From Larix kaempferi (Eukaryota > Streptophyta > Pinopsida > Pinales > Pinaceae), in assembly GCA_027924585.1 (NCBI GenBank), contig BSBM01000140.1:11821001-11885000 (forward strand): 64,000 nt of DNA, written 5' to 3'. This document shows positions 1-9,989 of this stretch, in pieces. The first letter of the stretch is position 1. Every line of letters begins with the position of its first letter. A model generated the notes under the pieces. The model made no database searches, was not told where the DNA came from, and saw only the letters and a list, made by a program, of their open reading frames with translations. The position numbers and the translations under genes were made by a program.

Positions 1-75
1 GAGCTCCATTTTTTACCCTATTTTCACCATTGAATTCATTTTCATGAGAAATTTTACAAAATGTGTTTAGTTTCA

Positions 76-94
76 TGTGTGTAGGTGTTTCTTT
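76..94. repeat. LINE-1 target-site duplication, left copy
   Basis: A 19-base sequence (tgtgtgtaggtgtttcttt) occurs here and again at 7096-7114, exactly at the two ends of the minus-strand LINE. Next to this copy, inside the element, is a T-rich run (95-104) that reads as a short poly-A tail on the minus strand. This is the expected signature of target-primed reverse transcription. Confidence 0.9.
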
Positions 95-476
95 TCTTTT
101 TTTTAAACAGAAACGACTAGCTTTGATTATATAAAAAGGAAGAGTACATAGCAAAAAACTGAGCATATTGCTCCCATGAGAGGAAGACATCCATCACTCC
201 AAGTTTGTCATGTTTAAGCTGATAACAGTCATGATACCCACTAGTCCTATGGAAACTATAATATCTTATGAACTGTCCTAGAAGAAGTAAGCAGGAATAG
301 AACATTGTGTATGAGCTTCCTTATACAAAAACTGGAGAAATAAACTCTCCAGGTTTCCATAACTGCAACTGAAGCCTATACTATGAGATTCAGAGTTTTT
401 AAACATATTACTAGAAAGCATTAAAAACAAAAAAAGAACTAAGGAGGGCCAACCTGTGACCAGAACCAGCAAACAA

Positions 477-1036
477 CTACTTGAGGTCGATATCCATGGC
501 AGCACCAACAGATTTTACTTCCCCATTCTTCTTTGCACTGAGATCCACAAAGTTCTCGGCACTTGCCATAAACTTCTGCAGTTTCACCATTTTCCTGTTA
601 ATTTCTTCAATTTCTCTACCAGAAACTTCATGATTGCGAGCCTTGTGAGAGTAAAATAAACACAGGGATTCCTCTAGATGTTCGATTGTCTCCTCCAGTC
701 TAGACTTCTGAGCTCTGACCTGGGAGTGGTTAGTGGACACTAGATTGTAGAGACGAAGAAGAATGCTTTTGTACTCCAAATTCTCGCTGCGGATCATTCT
801 GACTTGCATTTCCAATTCCTGCAGATAGTCAAGAAATTCCTCTTCAAAATTTGCGCTACTACAATTTCCTTCTTGGCCATGGGTATTCCCAACCCCAGCT
901 TGTCTACAGCTTCCAGACCTGCAATGGCCGAGCCCAGGGTTTTCCATCTCTGCAGAGTCTCCTCTCGATTATTCCAGCTGCAAACACCAGCTACAACCTC
1001 CTTTGAGGCCTCTCCCCATCTTACCGCACCTTCCAC
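477..1036 (-). pseudogene. Coiled-coil ORF in the LINE 3' region, origin unknown
   Basis: Two overlapping minus-strand frames (1036-794, then 947-477) read as one protein if a single frameshift near 840 is allowed. The C-terminal part of about 130 residues is rich in E, K, L and R with heptad-like spacing, contains segments such as EEFLDYLQELEMQVRMI and REIEEINRKMVKLQKF, and ends in MDIDLK followed by a stop. A 380-base tail follows before the A-rich end. It does not resemble ORF1, ORF2 or RNase H of plant LINEs. It could be a transduced 3' end of a host gene, a template-switch chimera, or an extra ORF special to this LINE family. I do not recognise the protein. Confidence 0.5.
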
Positions 1037-1489
1037 ACTTCATGATAACTTCACCCCCACCACGAGAGCGCCCAACACCACGGAAGAACTCACCACCACC
1101 CTGAGGACAAACAACACCATGGCAGTCCATTTTTCCGAGAGCACAAAGACGAATCAGGAACAGAAACAAAGTTTGGGAGCCAGCTAAAGAATGAAGGCGA
1201 AGGGGAGTCCGAACGCAATGATAAACCACACCAACCTGCATACACATCGGCAAACTGGAACACTGTAAGGTGGCCATAAATTCCTGCATGCGAATGGGAG
1301 AAACGAGGAGAAAAGGTGTCGCCAAAATGCCAAGGGGAGCTTCCCGGATACTTGAAAGATTATACATTAAAAAATTGTGATCTCTATAATGATAAACCCA
1401 ATAAATGGGGGAATGGACCCAATTGCAAAGGTCTGGCCTTGGCCTAGGGAATCCAAGAGTTTTCCAGGGTCTCATTATTATAACTTATA

Positions 1490-4400
1490 AAGCCATAAGA
1501 GATCCCAACTCCTATGTTTTCCATTTTGTCGGCTTTCCCGTTGAGACTTCGTAAAATATGAAGGAAGGTGAGTTGATGGAATTCATTGCTAATGCAAAGC
1601 AAGAGGTGGTGCATTTTTTAAGATGGGATTTTTCTTTTTTCCACAATACTTCTAGCTTCTCTGATGATGATTAAAGAGTCTCCTAAGACCGTCAACTTCT
1701 TAATGCCTAGGGTTATGGAAATCTCGATCCCTTTAATGAGAACAAGCCATTTTGCACCATTGTTGGTCTTTCATCCAATACCCCAGGCAAACTCATTTTG
1801 CTTATTCCCCCTGGAGTAAAAAATCACTCCCCCCGCACCTGCCAACCCAGGATTTCCTTTCAAGGCACCATCAAAGAATAATGTGCTGCATCCCAATTGG
1901 GACTTCCACTGTTGAAAATCATCCAAGTTCATCCTCAGCTTCTATGGCAGGGACTTCGGTTTCTTAGGAGGGGTTCTCCTGAATGTGGAAGAGGGAGGGA
2001 TGAGGAAGTCTGCCAACCAATTCCTTTCATCCACAGTCAGAGGTTCTTTGTGGAAATTGGCCATACCTCGCGAAGAAATGGCATCAATACAGAGAGATTT
2101 TGCGGCAGATAAGACCTAGCGAGGATTATAGACTGTGCCTTCAAAGATATCTTTGTTTCTTGCATTCCAAACCTTCCAACTGATGAACCTAAGAAGGGCT
2201 TCCCATGCTCTAGCGAAGTCTGGTTTCTTTAAAAAGAGCCCTGATAATAGTCCTTCCAGAATTTGAATAAGTCATTCCATTTGGTTGGCATTACTAGATT
2301 GATGTTTAGAGATTTAATGGAGTAGTTCCAAACCTCAAGGGTAAACCTGAAATCAAGAAAAATGTGTTTTAGCGATTCTTTAGCAGCTTTGCATAGAACA
2401 CATCGCAGAGGTCCCTCAATTCCTCTATTTCTCAGGTTAGCAGTTGTTAGTGTTTTCCTGTGGGCGAGAATCCAAAAAAAAGACATTCACTTTAGGCAGG
2501 CCATCCTTGCGCCAGACCTTAGCCCATTTAGAATCTCTGATGCCTCCTACCCTGCTCGAGAGCACGTGGAGATATCCCTCCTTCACCGAGTAAGATCCTG
2601 ATTTCCCCCAGCCCCGTTTATCATTGAGCATTAAGCTTATGGGGCATTGCTCCTGAAGAAGAGAGAGGATAAATTTGTAGTCCGCTTGCAGGTGTGAACG
2701 AATTCTAAATCCTTCCAACCGGCCCATCTACCACTGTTGGACCAGGTGGAGATATCAAACAGGGAATGAATATTTTTGCTTTCCATCCAGTCTTGGAGAT
2801 TTCTTAACTCATGTCAAAAGTTGGCAGGAGAGGACCTTCCTAGTTGATCATAGTAGATCTTAATGTTTTTTCCATTTCCAGCGATCCAATGAATTTTTCC
2901 TTTGATAATGAAGGTAGCCTTCTTGCACAAGTCCCAAATAGGGGTTCCTTTCTTCTCAGCGTTGATGTTGTCAATGCATCTCTTTCTAGTTCCACTCATA
3001 TATGTTTTCTGTAAAGCTTTCTTCAACCATGCATCTTTATCAGTAGCAATTCGCCACAATATTTTAGCCCCAAGGGCCAGATTCATGATGTTAGGGTCTT
3101 TCACCCCCACCTCACCGTAAGACTTCAAGTTATAGACTGTGCTCCAATTTATGAGGTGGAACTTCTTGGTATTGCTTGCTTTGCCACCTTGCTAGAGGAA
3201 GTTCTGGATTTCTTTATTTATTTCTCGAATAATGCACTTTGGAGCAAGGGAGATAGAGCATACATAAATCGGGTAGGAAGACAAGATTGACGAGATCAAG
3301 GTGAGCTTTCCCATAGGGTTAAGCCATCTGAAGCCCCAGGCAGAAATTTTCTTTTTGATTTTGTCAATTATCCCTTGCCAGTCTTCCTTCCTTTTTTCCC
3401 TTTGAAGATAGGAATTCCGAGGTAGGTGAAAGAGTTCCAGTTTGTGAGACCTTAAAAGCCAAAAATTCTTGAAATCCTTGCCATGGTGGCTGGCGGGCAA
3501 TTCCAACCATATACTTTAGATTTGACCTCACTAACTTTACCATCCGAAGCATTACAGAAGGTTGTAAGGACTCCTTTGAAGCGTTCAACAAATTGAGCAT
3601 TGTTTGCTGCTCGCACTCCTCTGGCAATTTTAAGGCCTTTCATCTCTCCCGAATTCTGAAGCCTCTGAAGTCTTCTGCTCAGGGAATTTGCAACCAGAAT
3701 ATAGAAGAACGGGGAGAGCGGGAAGACCTAACGAATGCCACGCGAAGCTTGGAAGAAACTGCTTGGCCTGCCATTGACTAAAGGGGCGATCCAAGGTCTA
3801 TTGATGCAAGCCTTGATCCACCTGATGAATCTTTGAGAAAACCCAAACTTTGACATAATTTCAAACAAGAAAAAGTGGTTAACCCTATCAAATGCATTTG
3901 CCATGTCAAGTTTAATGGCCATATCTTGCTGCTTGCACTCCATGCTGGAGTGAATGGATTCCTAGACAATGATGATGTTGTCCAGGATTTGTCTTCCGGC
4001 GATAAAACCATCTTGGGTCTCAGAGATAAGGCATCCCATCACTTTCTTCATTCTGTAAGCCAGGATTTTTGCAAGAAGTTTGTATGAGGTATTGCAGAGC
4101 GATATAGGCCTGAAACGATCAATGGAAAGAGGTTCTTATCCTTGGGGATTAGAGCCAGAAAGGAGGAGTTTGTGGATCCTCCTACTTTATCCTTGTTCCA
4201 GCTCCAATTCAGAATTTTTCTAAGATCTTCTTTAATTACGTCCCAGGAAGCTCTATAAAAATTGATGGTGAACCCGTCCGGGCCTGGGGCTTTACCGGCA
4301 TTCAGGGACTAGATGACATCTTTGATTTCAAATTCCATTATGGGTTTGGAAAGCTCCCAGTTGTATCCTTTAGATATTAGAGAAGGAATGTCATTTAATA

Positions 4401-5667
4401 GATTCTCCTGGGCCAAGGGATCTGTCTCATTTATGTCCATATAGAGCTCGTGAAAGTGCTGAAAAATATGAGTTTTTATTTCCTCCCGATCGAGGATTCT
4501 TGTCCCGTTTTTGTCCTTGATTTCTCTGATCATGTTGTGACTCAATATAGCTTTGGTTTGCTTGTGGAAATAACTAGTGTTTCTATCCCCCCCTTTCAAC
4601 CAAATCTGTCTTGACTTGATTCTCTAGACCTCTTCTTCTTTTCTGGCCGCAGTCAGAATTTTATTATTGAGATGCTGTTCTTGGAAAATTAGAGCAGGGG
4701 TGATGTCGACCCATTCCATGTCCGACTGGAGAGCTACGAGGTCTGATTGTAACTGTCTTTTGGAGTGTCCTGGGTTTTTATATTCCAGTTTGGCCCATTT
4801 ATTTAAAGCATAGCGGACATTTTTGAGTTTGCTTTCCCAAACATAACTCGAGGAACCGAAGCAAGGGAGATTACAAGCCGAGGAGATTAAAGACAAGGCT
4901 TTCTCCTCTTGGAGCTAGGAGGGATTGAACTGAAAGGAAATGGGACCAAGGTTTGCAGGGATGGAAAGAGAAAGGGAGATTGGTTTTTGGTCAGAGACAG
5001 CAGAAGGGATTAAAAAGGATGTTGGGATAAGGTTTTTCAAGAGAAAGGAAGAGCTTAAAAGGAAGCGGTCTATCCTGGCAGCAATGTGTCCAGCACCCAA
5101 GCGACGATTGCTCCAAGTAAAATTGCCGTTTTTAAGAGGGGGATCTAGCAGATCAAGCACATAAGTCAAATCCTCCAAGTTCTCCCCGAAAGGGTCCCTA
5201 ACTTTGGACCCTCCACGTTTTTCAGACTGAGATTTTGTGGTGTTAAAATCCTCGACAAAGATAATTTCTTTATCTTTGATGATTTCTTTGAGAGCAGAGA
5301 GGTTGCTCTAGAATGCCTGCTTATCCTTACAATGAGTGGGTCCGTATACATTACAAAAATAAAAACTGAAATTGTCTTCCTTGCTGCTGAACTCATTTAG
5401 AGCCCAATGTTGGCAATCTTTCACGATTTTGAAAGACTACTTACTTGAAAAAAGAGATGTGATTCCTCCAGAAGCACCTCTGGAGCTGATTGCATTTCCA
5501 TGGCAGTCTTTCCAAAAGATATGTGTGAGAGCTAGGATCTCCACATCACTCATCTTCGTCTCTTGAATCAGTGGGATGCCTGGTTTTTCAGAGTGCACCA
5601 TTTCTTTCAAAGCCTTTATTTTTTTGGGTCCGCTAAGACCCCTACAGTTCCAAGAGACGAGTTTCAT
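1490..5667 (-). pseudogene. LINE-1 ORF2: endonuclease, reverse transcriptase, RNase H (broken)
   Basis: ORF2 begins at 5667 with MKLVSWNCRGLSG, the start of an APE-type endonuclease, followed by IQETK. Both the Asn and Glu metal-site motifs are visible. The endonuclease continues in shifted frames to about 4915 (SNRRLGAGHIAARIDRFL). The linker and reverse transcriptase follow (GGDRNTSYFHKQTKA at 4599; KLDMANAFDRVNH near 3900). The region expected to hold the F/YADD active site reads NNAQF followed directly by VERFKG near 3590, so the catalytic loop is missing. zf-RVT lies at 2486-2229 (CVLCKAAKESLKHIF). RNase H spans about 1860-1500 (FFDGALKGNPG, then GDS) with the conserved Glu changed to Lys (NNGAKWL) and internal stops. 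It cannot encode an active protein. Confidence 0.88.
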
Positions 5668-5764
5668 TACTTCTTCCCCGATTGATGACCTGCTCGGGTC
5701 CTACCATCTGGTTTGCCTTTGGTGTTCTGGAGCAGCTTCGTTTCTTCTATGCTTCTTTGCATTC

Positions 5765-6985
5765 CTAACTCGAGTTCTCTTTCTGCTTCTTATTCACGAT
5801 GATAGTGTAGAGATTTTCTGCCTCTAGTATTTTTTGTAGGTCCTGGTTCAAAGTATTCTTGAGATCTTCTTGAAGAAGATTAGGGAGTGACAGAAAATGG
5901 GACAACTTTGCCTTGCTTGACCATATCCGCCCAAGATCTTTCAGGAGGAGGGGAGCCGTCCCGAGCATGAGCTTCTTTGTCAGAGTCATGAGAGGGAGTT
6001 ATGATGCTGTTGGTCAAGACTGCGTTGAGTACAATGTCTGAGATAGGAGCCTCAAGTTTTGCAATCTCACCTTCCTCCACATTTAGAGCATCGAATTGGT
6101 TGCTAGCAGGAGCGATTGTTTCAGTTTGGATGGTTTCTTTTCCTTTTTTCGGCTGACTCCTTTTTGGGCCCTAGTTTGGAGCAGAAGTTATTTTTCCTTT
6201 CTTAACCTGCTGCCATTCATCTTCTTGCGTTTTCTCCTGGGATTCCTTGGCGATTTTTGGGTAGTTTTTAGCAAAGCGTCTGTATTCATGGCATTTTTTG
6301 CATTTAGAGGGTAGTTGTTCATAGTCCACCTTCTGAGCATATTCCCAACCATCCATACTAAAGTCTGACAACCTCCGGGAGTCCCTTCTCCAGGTCCACC
6401 TCTACGCAGATACGAGCATAGGAGAAAAGCGCCCCTTTCAGTTCCGCTTTATCAATATACTTCCCAAATGAATTTCCTATTGCCTGGAGAGTTTCATCAT
6501 TCCAATAGTGCAAAGGAAGATGAGGCAAATGGACCCAAACGGGAACAACTGATGGCACATCTTTCTCAAGTTCAAACGAAAGGCTCCATTGGTTGAGGTA
6601 AAGACCCCGAGGGCCCATAAAGTAGGGCTCACTTCTAAAAGTGAGATCTCTATCTTCTTTTGATTCGAAGAGGAATGTGAAGAAGCCCTTGCCACAGAAA
6701 CAATGTTGAATCCTTCTCGTAATCAAGGACATCCAATTGTTTTGATCCAGGTGTCCATGGTCTTTGGCGACGACCAGATACCAGTGAACTGACCGATTAA
6801 CCCAGAGAAATGGATTTCAGCCTAGAAGCAACTGACATGATTTGTATTTTTGGGGCCTTTGAGAGCTTGACAAACCCGTCACCGGAGGTAGGGGCCGAGG
6901 GAGAAGGGGATGCAACAACAAGGGCCCGAAAGGCCACATCGAGAAGTTGATGGGCATCCGGGTTGGGATCCGGAGGGGGATCCAT
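5765..6985 (-). pseudogene. LINE-1 ORF1: RNA-binding Gag-like protein (broken)
   Basis: The probable start is at 6985 (MDPPPDPNPDAHQLLD), about 110 bases from the 5' end of the element. After a stop and a frameshift, 6732-6358 gives a clear DUF4283-type region (KDVPSVVPVWVHLPHLPLHYW), typical of plant L1 ORF1. It is followed at about 6300 by a CCHC knuckle, KCKKCHEYRRFAKNYP, in which the last Cys and probably the His have been replaced. A tail in two overlapping frames (6080-5880 and 5989-5765) carries SWADMVKQGK. The protein would bind the LINE RNA in the ribonucleoprotein; this copy is interrupted several times. Confidence 0.82.
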
Positions 6986-7095
6986 CCCCAGTCACGAGGG
7001 GATACGAGCAGGAAGTCGAGGCAGGACGCGCGGGGAGGCGAGCAGCAGCAAGGTTAGGGTTTCAACCAACAATTCTGTTGTGGGGTGGTTTGAAT

Positions 7096-7114
7096 TGTGT
7101 GTAGGTGTTTCTTT
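7096..7114. repeat. LINE-1 target-site duplication, right copy
   Basis: Perfect 19-base partner of 76-94, directly outside the 5' end of the minus-strand LINE. Confidence 0.9.
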
Positions 7115-8470
7115 GAGAAAACCTTTACTGCTAGTTCCATTAAAGACCCATTTCCACCCATTCAAGTATACCTCTTTACATTTTCATTAATTTAGAGATC
7201 ACGTCCCCTCTATGTATGTTGATTTTTCATTATTTAAGTTTCCTCTAGATATACCTCTATGTTCCTCCCAACTAGCTCAGTAAATAAATCCACCTAGTTC
7301 AAAATACCTTCAATTATTGCTAATCGATAGCCTTCATGGGTTAACTTGGTTTTAGTACCCCATTATGGGATGACACCAATGCCATTTTTTCCATTTGGTA
7401 TTAGGATTCCATATAGTCTACATTTCAAAGCAAAATCCTCATAATTACTTCTCATAAGTATGTTGACCCACTCCCCTTAGACTCCCAATAGATTACATTA
7501 TGTGATGGTTGAATTATGCTCAATTACTTTACTATATTGTCACTAGCCTCCCATCTTATCCATGACCCATATACCAGGTTCATTTCACATCATCATTCAT
7601 CATCCTACCAAGGAGACTCAACATAGGATCCTTGCCCCTTTTCAATTCCATTTATCGCCACTCTTGCCACACATCTAAAGTTCCTTAATTTTTTGGGGCA
7701 CCCATGTCCTTGTCCATAATTTATTCAGATTCCTTTATTCTTTCATAATACCAAAACATTCATAAAAATTCAAAAAAATAAAACTAGGGAAACATCAATA
7801 GTCATACTATGTCATCATTAAGATATCATCTCTTTACATGGAAGTAGTTATTGTCTCTCTTGGTAAGAGAATATGCATTATGTGACCCCTATCCAAATGG
7901 TTCTAGTCATCTACATCATCACCCATATCTTGGTATCTATCATTATTATTCCCATATTTTCATTCACTAACAATTAAATCTCATCATTATGAGGCATGAC
8001 CTTGTTCATCCTCTTAGACTTTCTGTATACACATAGTACTCACTCGTTGTTTTGCATAAGTATTCACTATACCCTTGTTTATATGTCTCAACACTAGGTT
8101 GAGTTATGTCATATAAGTTATTACTATTTCTCGTGTCAACCATCATTTATTCTTCACCCAAGGGAATTTTTGATTCACATACTCATTGGTCAAACCGCAT
8201 ATGTCTATTTCAAAGTCCTAGCTCATTACAATTGGTTATTGTTGATTCTTATAATTATAAGGGGCCCTCTTTACCCTTGCTCTCACACTCACTCACATCA
8301 ACATCAACTCATTTTTTTGGGGAGTGGTTAGATAGGTTTCATGTGCCTTGTTTCCTTTTTTCATTACTAACAGTTGACCCTGGATTGAGAAGAGAGAGTC
8401 ATCATTGCTGTATGATTCAATATACTATCTTATGTTCAACACCAACTCATTATCACATTAGGAGGTGTAC
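7115..8470. other. Intergenic DNA, no feature recognised
   Basis: Pyrimidine-rich, low-complexity sequence with many short CATC/TTCA runs. The only longer frame (8106-8480) has no recognisable motif and ends in the next LTR, so I treat it as chance. No tRNA, promoter or element end could be supported here. Confidence 0.5.
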
Positions 8471-8475
8471 AATTT
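8471..8475. repeat. Copia-A target-site duplication, left (CAATT)
   Basis: CAATT directly precedes the TG of the 5' LTR and recurs directly after the CA of the 3' LTR at 15481-15485. Confidence 0.85.
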
Positions 8476-8893
8476 GTTAGGATATTTTTGACACTTAGGA
8501 ATTAGTTAAGTTCAACTTGGTCTAATATATTCGTTAGGTATGCATTTGTATATATGTAATCCAATGGTCACGATACAAAGTGATCCGAAAGTTCAACTTC
8601 TCTTGATCTTAACAACACTTGATTCGTGTCTTAACACCCGGTTGGTCTATGATCTATATTTAAAGAGCATGGAGGGTCACTTGCTTGTTGATCCAATATA
8701 GAGAGAAGCTCATATAATACTTTTTCTTCTACATAATAAATTGCTCCGTAGAAGCTATTTGGTCGGGGTCATGGACTGTTTCCCTCTAGGGGGTTTTAAC
8801 CATGTCAAAACACTGGTGTAGCGATATATGATCCTTGTGTGTGAGTGGTTTCCTTGGTGTTCGGTCTGTGTGGATATACATGTTATTCAAACT
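8476..8893 (+). repeat. Copia-A 5' LTR
   Basis: 418 bases, starting TGTTAGG. Its last bases are TTCAAACT where the 3' copy has TTCAAACA, so the terminal CA has been mutated. The primer-binding site follows at once. It is uninterrupted and serves as the reference for the insertion in the 3' LTR. Confidence 0.88.
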
Positions 8894-9424
8894 CGGTATC
8901 AGAGTGTTGTTGATGGCTGTGTCCCTTTTTTTTGCGATCAAGATCTGAAGCTGGTGCGACTGCATGCAGGAGATACTGTCGATATCTTCTATTTCTGACC
9001 ATTTTGGGGTTGGGTTAAGTGCTCCATTGTGTTCAGAGCATTGATTCCATCAAGGATCGCCTTTCGTTTTGTACAAAAAGGCTTATGTTTTCCCTATCTG
9101 TGGCCATTTTACAAATATGAGGTATATTGTTCTCTTTTCTACAACTTATTTCTTTATGTTTCATTTCGATTTGTAGTTCCTTTTTTTCCTGGAAGTGATA
9201 GCCTCCTCTCTGCGCATACTGGCGGTATCATCCAACCATAAAAAACGGGAAAGGTAGGTCGTTTACTAGGAGGAACTAATGGAAAACTAACGAAGAGCAA
9301 GAAAGCTTTGAGTTTTTTTCTTGTTTCTTTTGTTTTTTGTGTGTAAAGTTGTTTTGCAGGCTAAAACAAGGGTCTGTGGGGTAAGCACACACCAAAAAAA
9401 AAAAAAACCCTCCTCCACAACATT

Positions 9425-9545
9425 TTCTATATTTTTTTTATAGCTCACTTGGTTAAAAGTTACTTATTAAGAGGTTTTAAGTTCAAATCCTCTTATTGTT
9501 TGTTGCATTTTTGTAAAAGTGATCTTATATATTAAAAAAAACGAG
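9425..9545 (+). repeat. tRNA-like/SINE-like segment in the Copia-A leader
   Basis: The sequence tagctcacttggttaaaag resembles an RNA polymerase III A box, and aagttcaaatcctctt about 35 bases later resembles a B box. An A-rich run follows at 9533-9540. The spacing is that of a tRNA-derived SINE head, but the acceptor stem does not pair well and I find no target-site duplication. Confidence 0.25.
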
Positions 9546-9989
9546 TCACTTAAAAGCTCAAAATTTACTTTCTTTCCTTTTAAGTTGCTTTTTCCTTTTT
9601 TCTTTTCTAAAGCAACTTTATAAACAAAAGACAAAAAATTTTCCTTTATTTTTAAGTTCTTTTTTTTCTTCATTTTTTAAGCAACTTTATGTAAAAGTGA
9701 CCTTCACTTATTTATAAATGTAAGGCACATAAAGGAATTTTATTTTGCAAAAGTGAGCTTAGGAGTTAAGTTAGGAGTAAGGGGGATTTTTTTTTAAATT
9801 CTTATTTCCGTGCACTTACCTCCACTTACCACGTGGTCCCTTGGCTGCTCTTTCAATTTTTTTTCAAAAGGGCATAACTTTTTCATCCGAAAGATGATTG
9901 CAGTGTCGTTTTTTTTTAAATTGCTTATTTTTCGACCTCTATTCTTTTTTCCAACTAGTTTTCAGCCTTGAAGTCATATTTATTTAAGA

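Larger units (their letters stand above)
95..7095 (-). mobile_element. Full-length L1-type LINE (non-LTR retrotransposon), inactivated
   Basis: The element is about 7.0 kb, reads on the minus strand and is bounded by a perfect 19-bp target-site duplication. Reading 5' to 3' it has a GC-rich 5' UTR of about 110 bases, ORF1 (DUF4283-like RNA-binding region and a decayed zinc knuckle), ORF2 (APE-type endonuclease, reverse transcriptase, zf-RVT, RNase H), an unusually long 3' region of about 1.4 kb with a coiled-coil ORF, and a short A-rich tail at 104-95. Both main ORFs carry several frameshifts and stops, so this copy cannot move by itself. The order of domains is that of plant L1 elements. The insertion is complete at the 5' end, which is unusual because most LINE copies are truncated there. 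Confidence 0.92.

Noticed and set aside
8106-8480. 124-codon plus-strand frame before Copia-A
   Set aside because: Low-complexity pyrimidine-rich DNA, no motif, and the frame ends inside an LTR.
9440-9495. A tRNA gene
   Set aside because: Box-like words are present, but no acceptor or anticodon stem can be folded convincingly.
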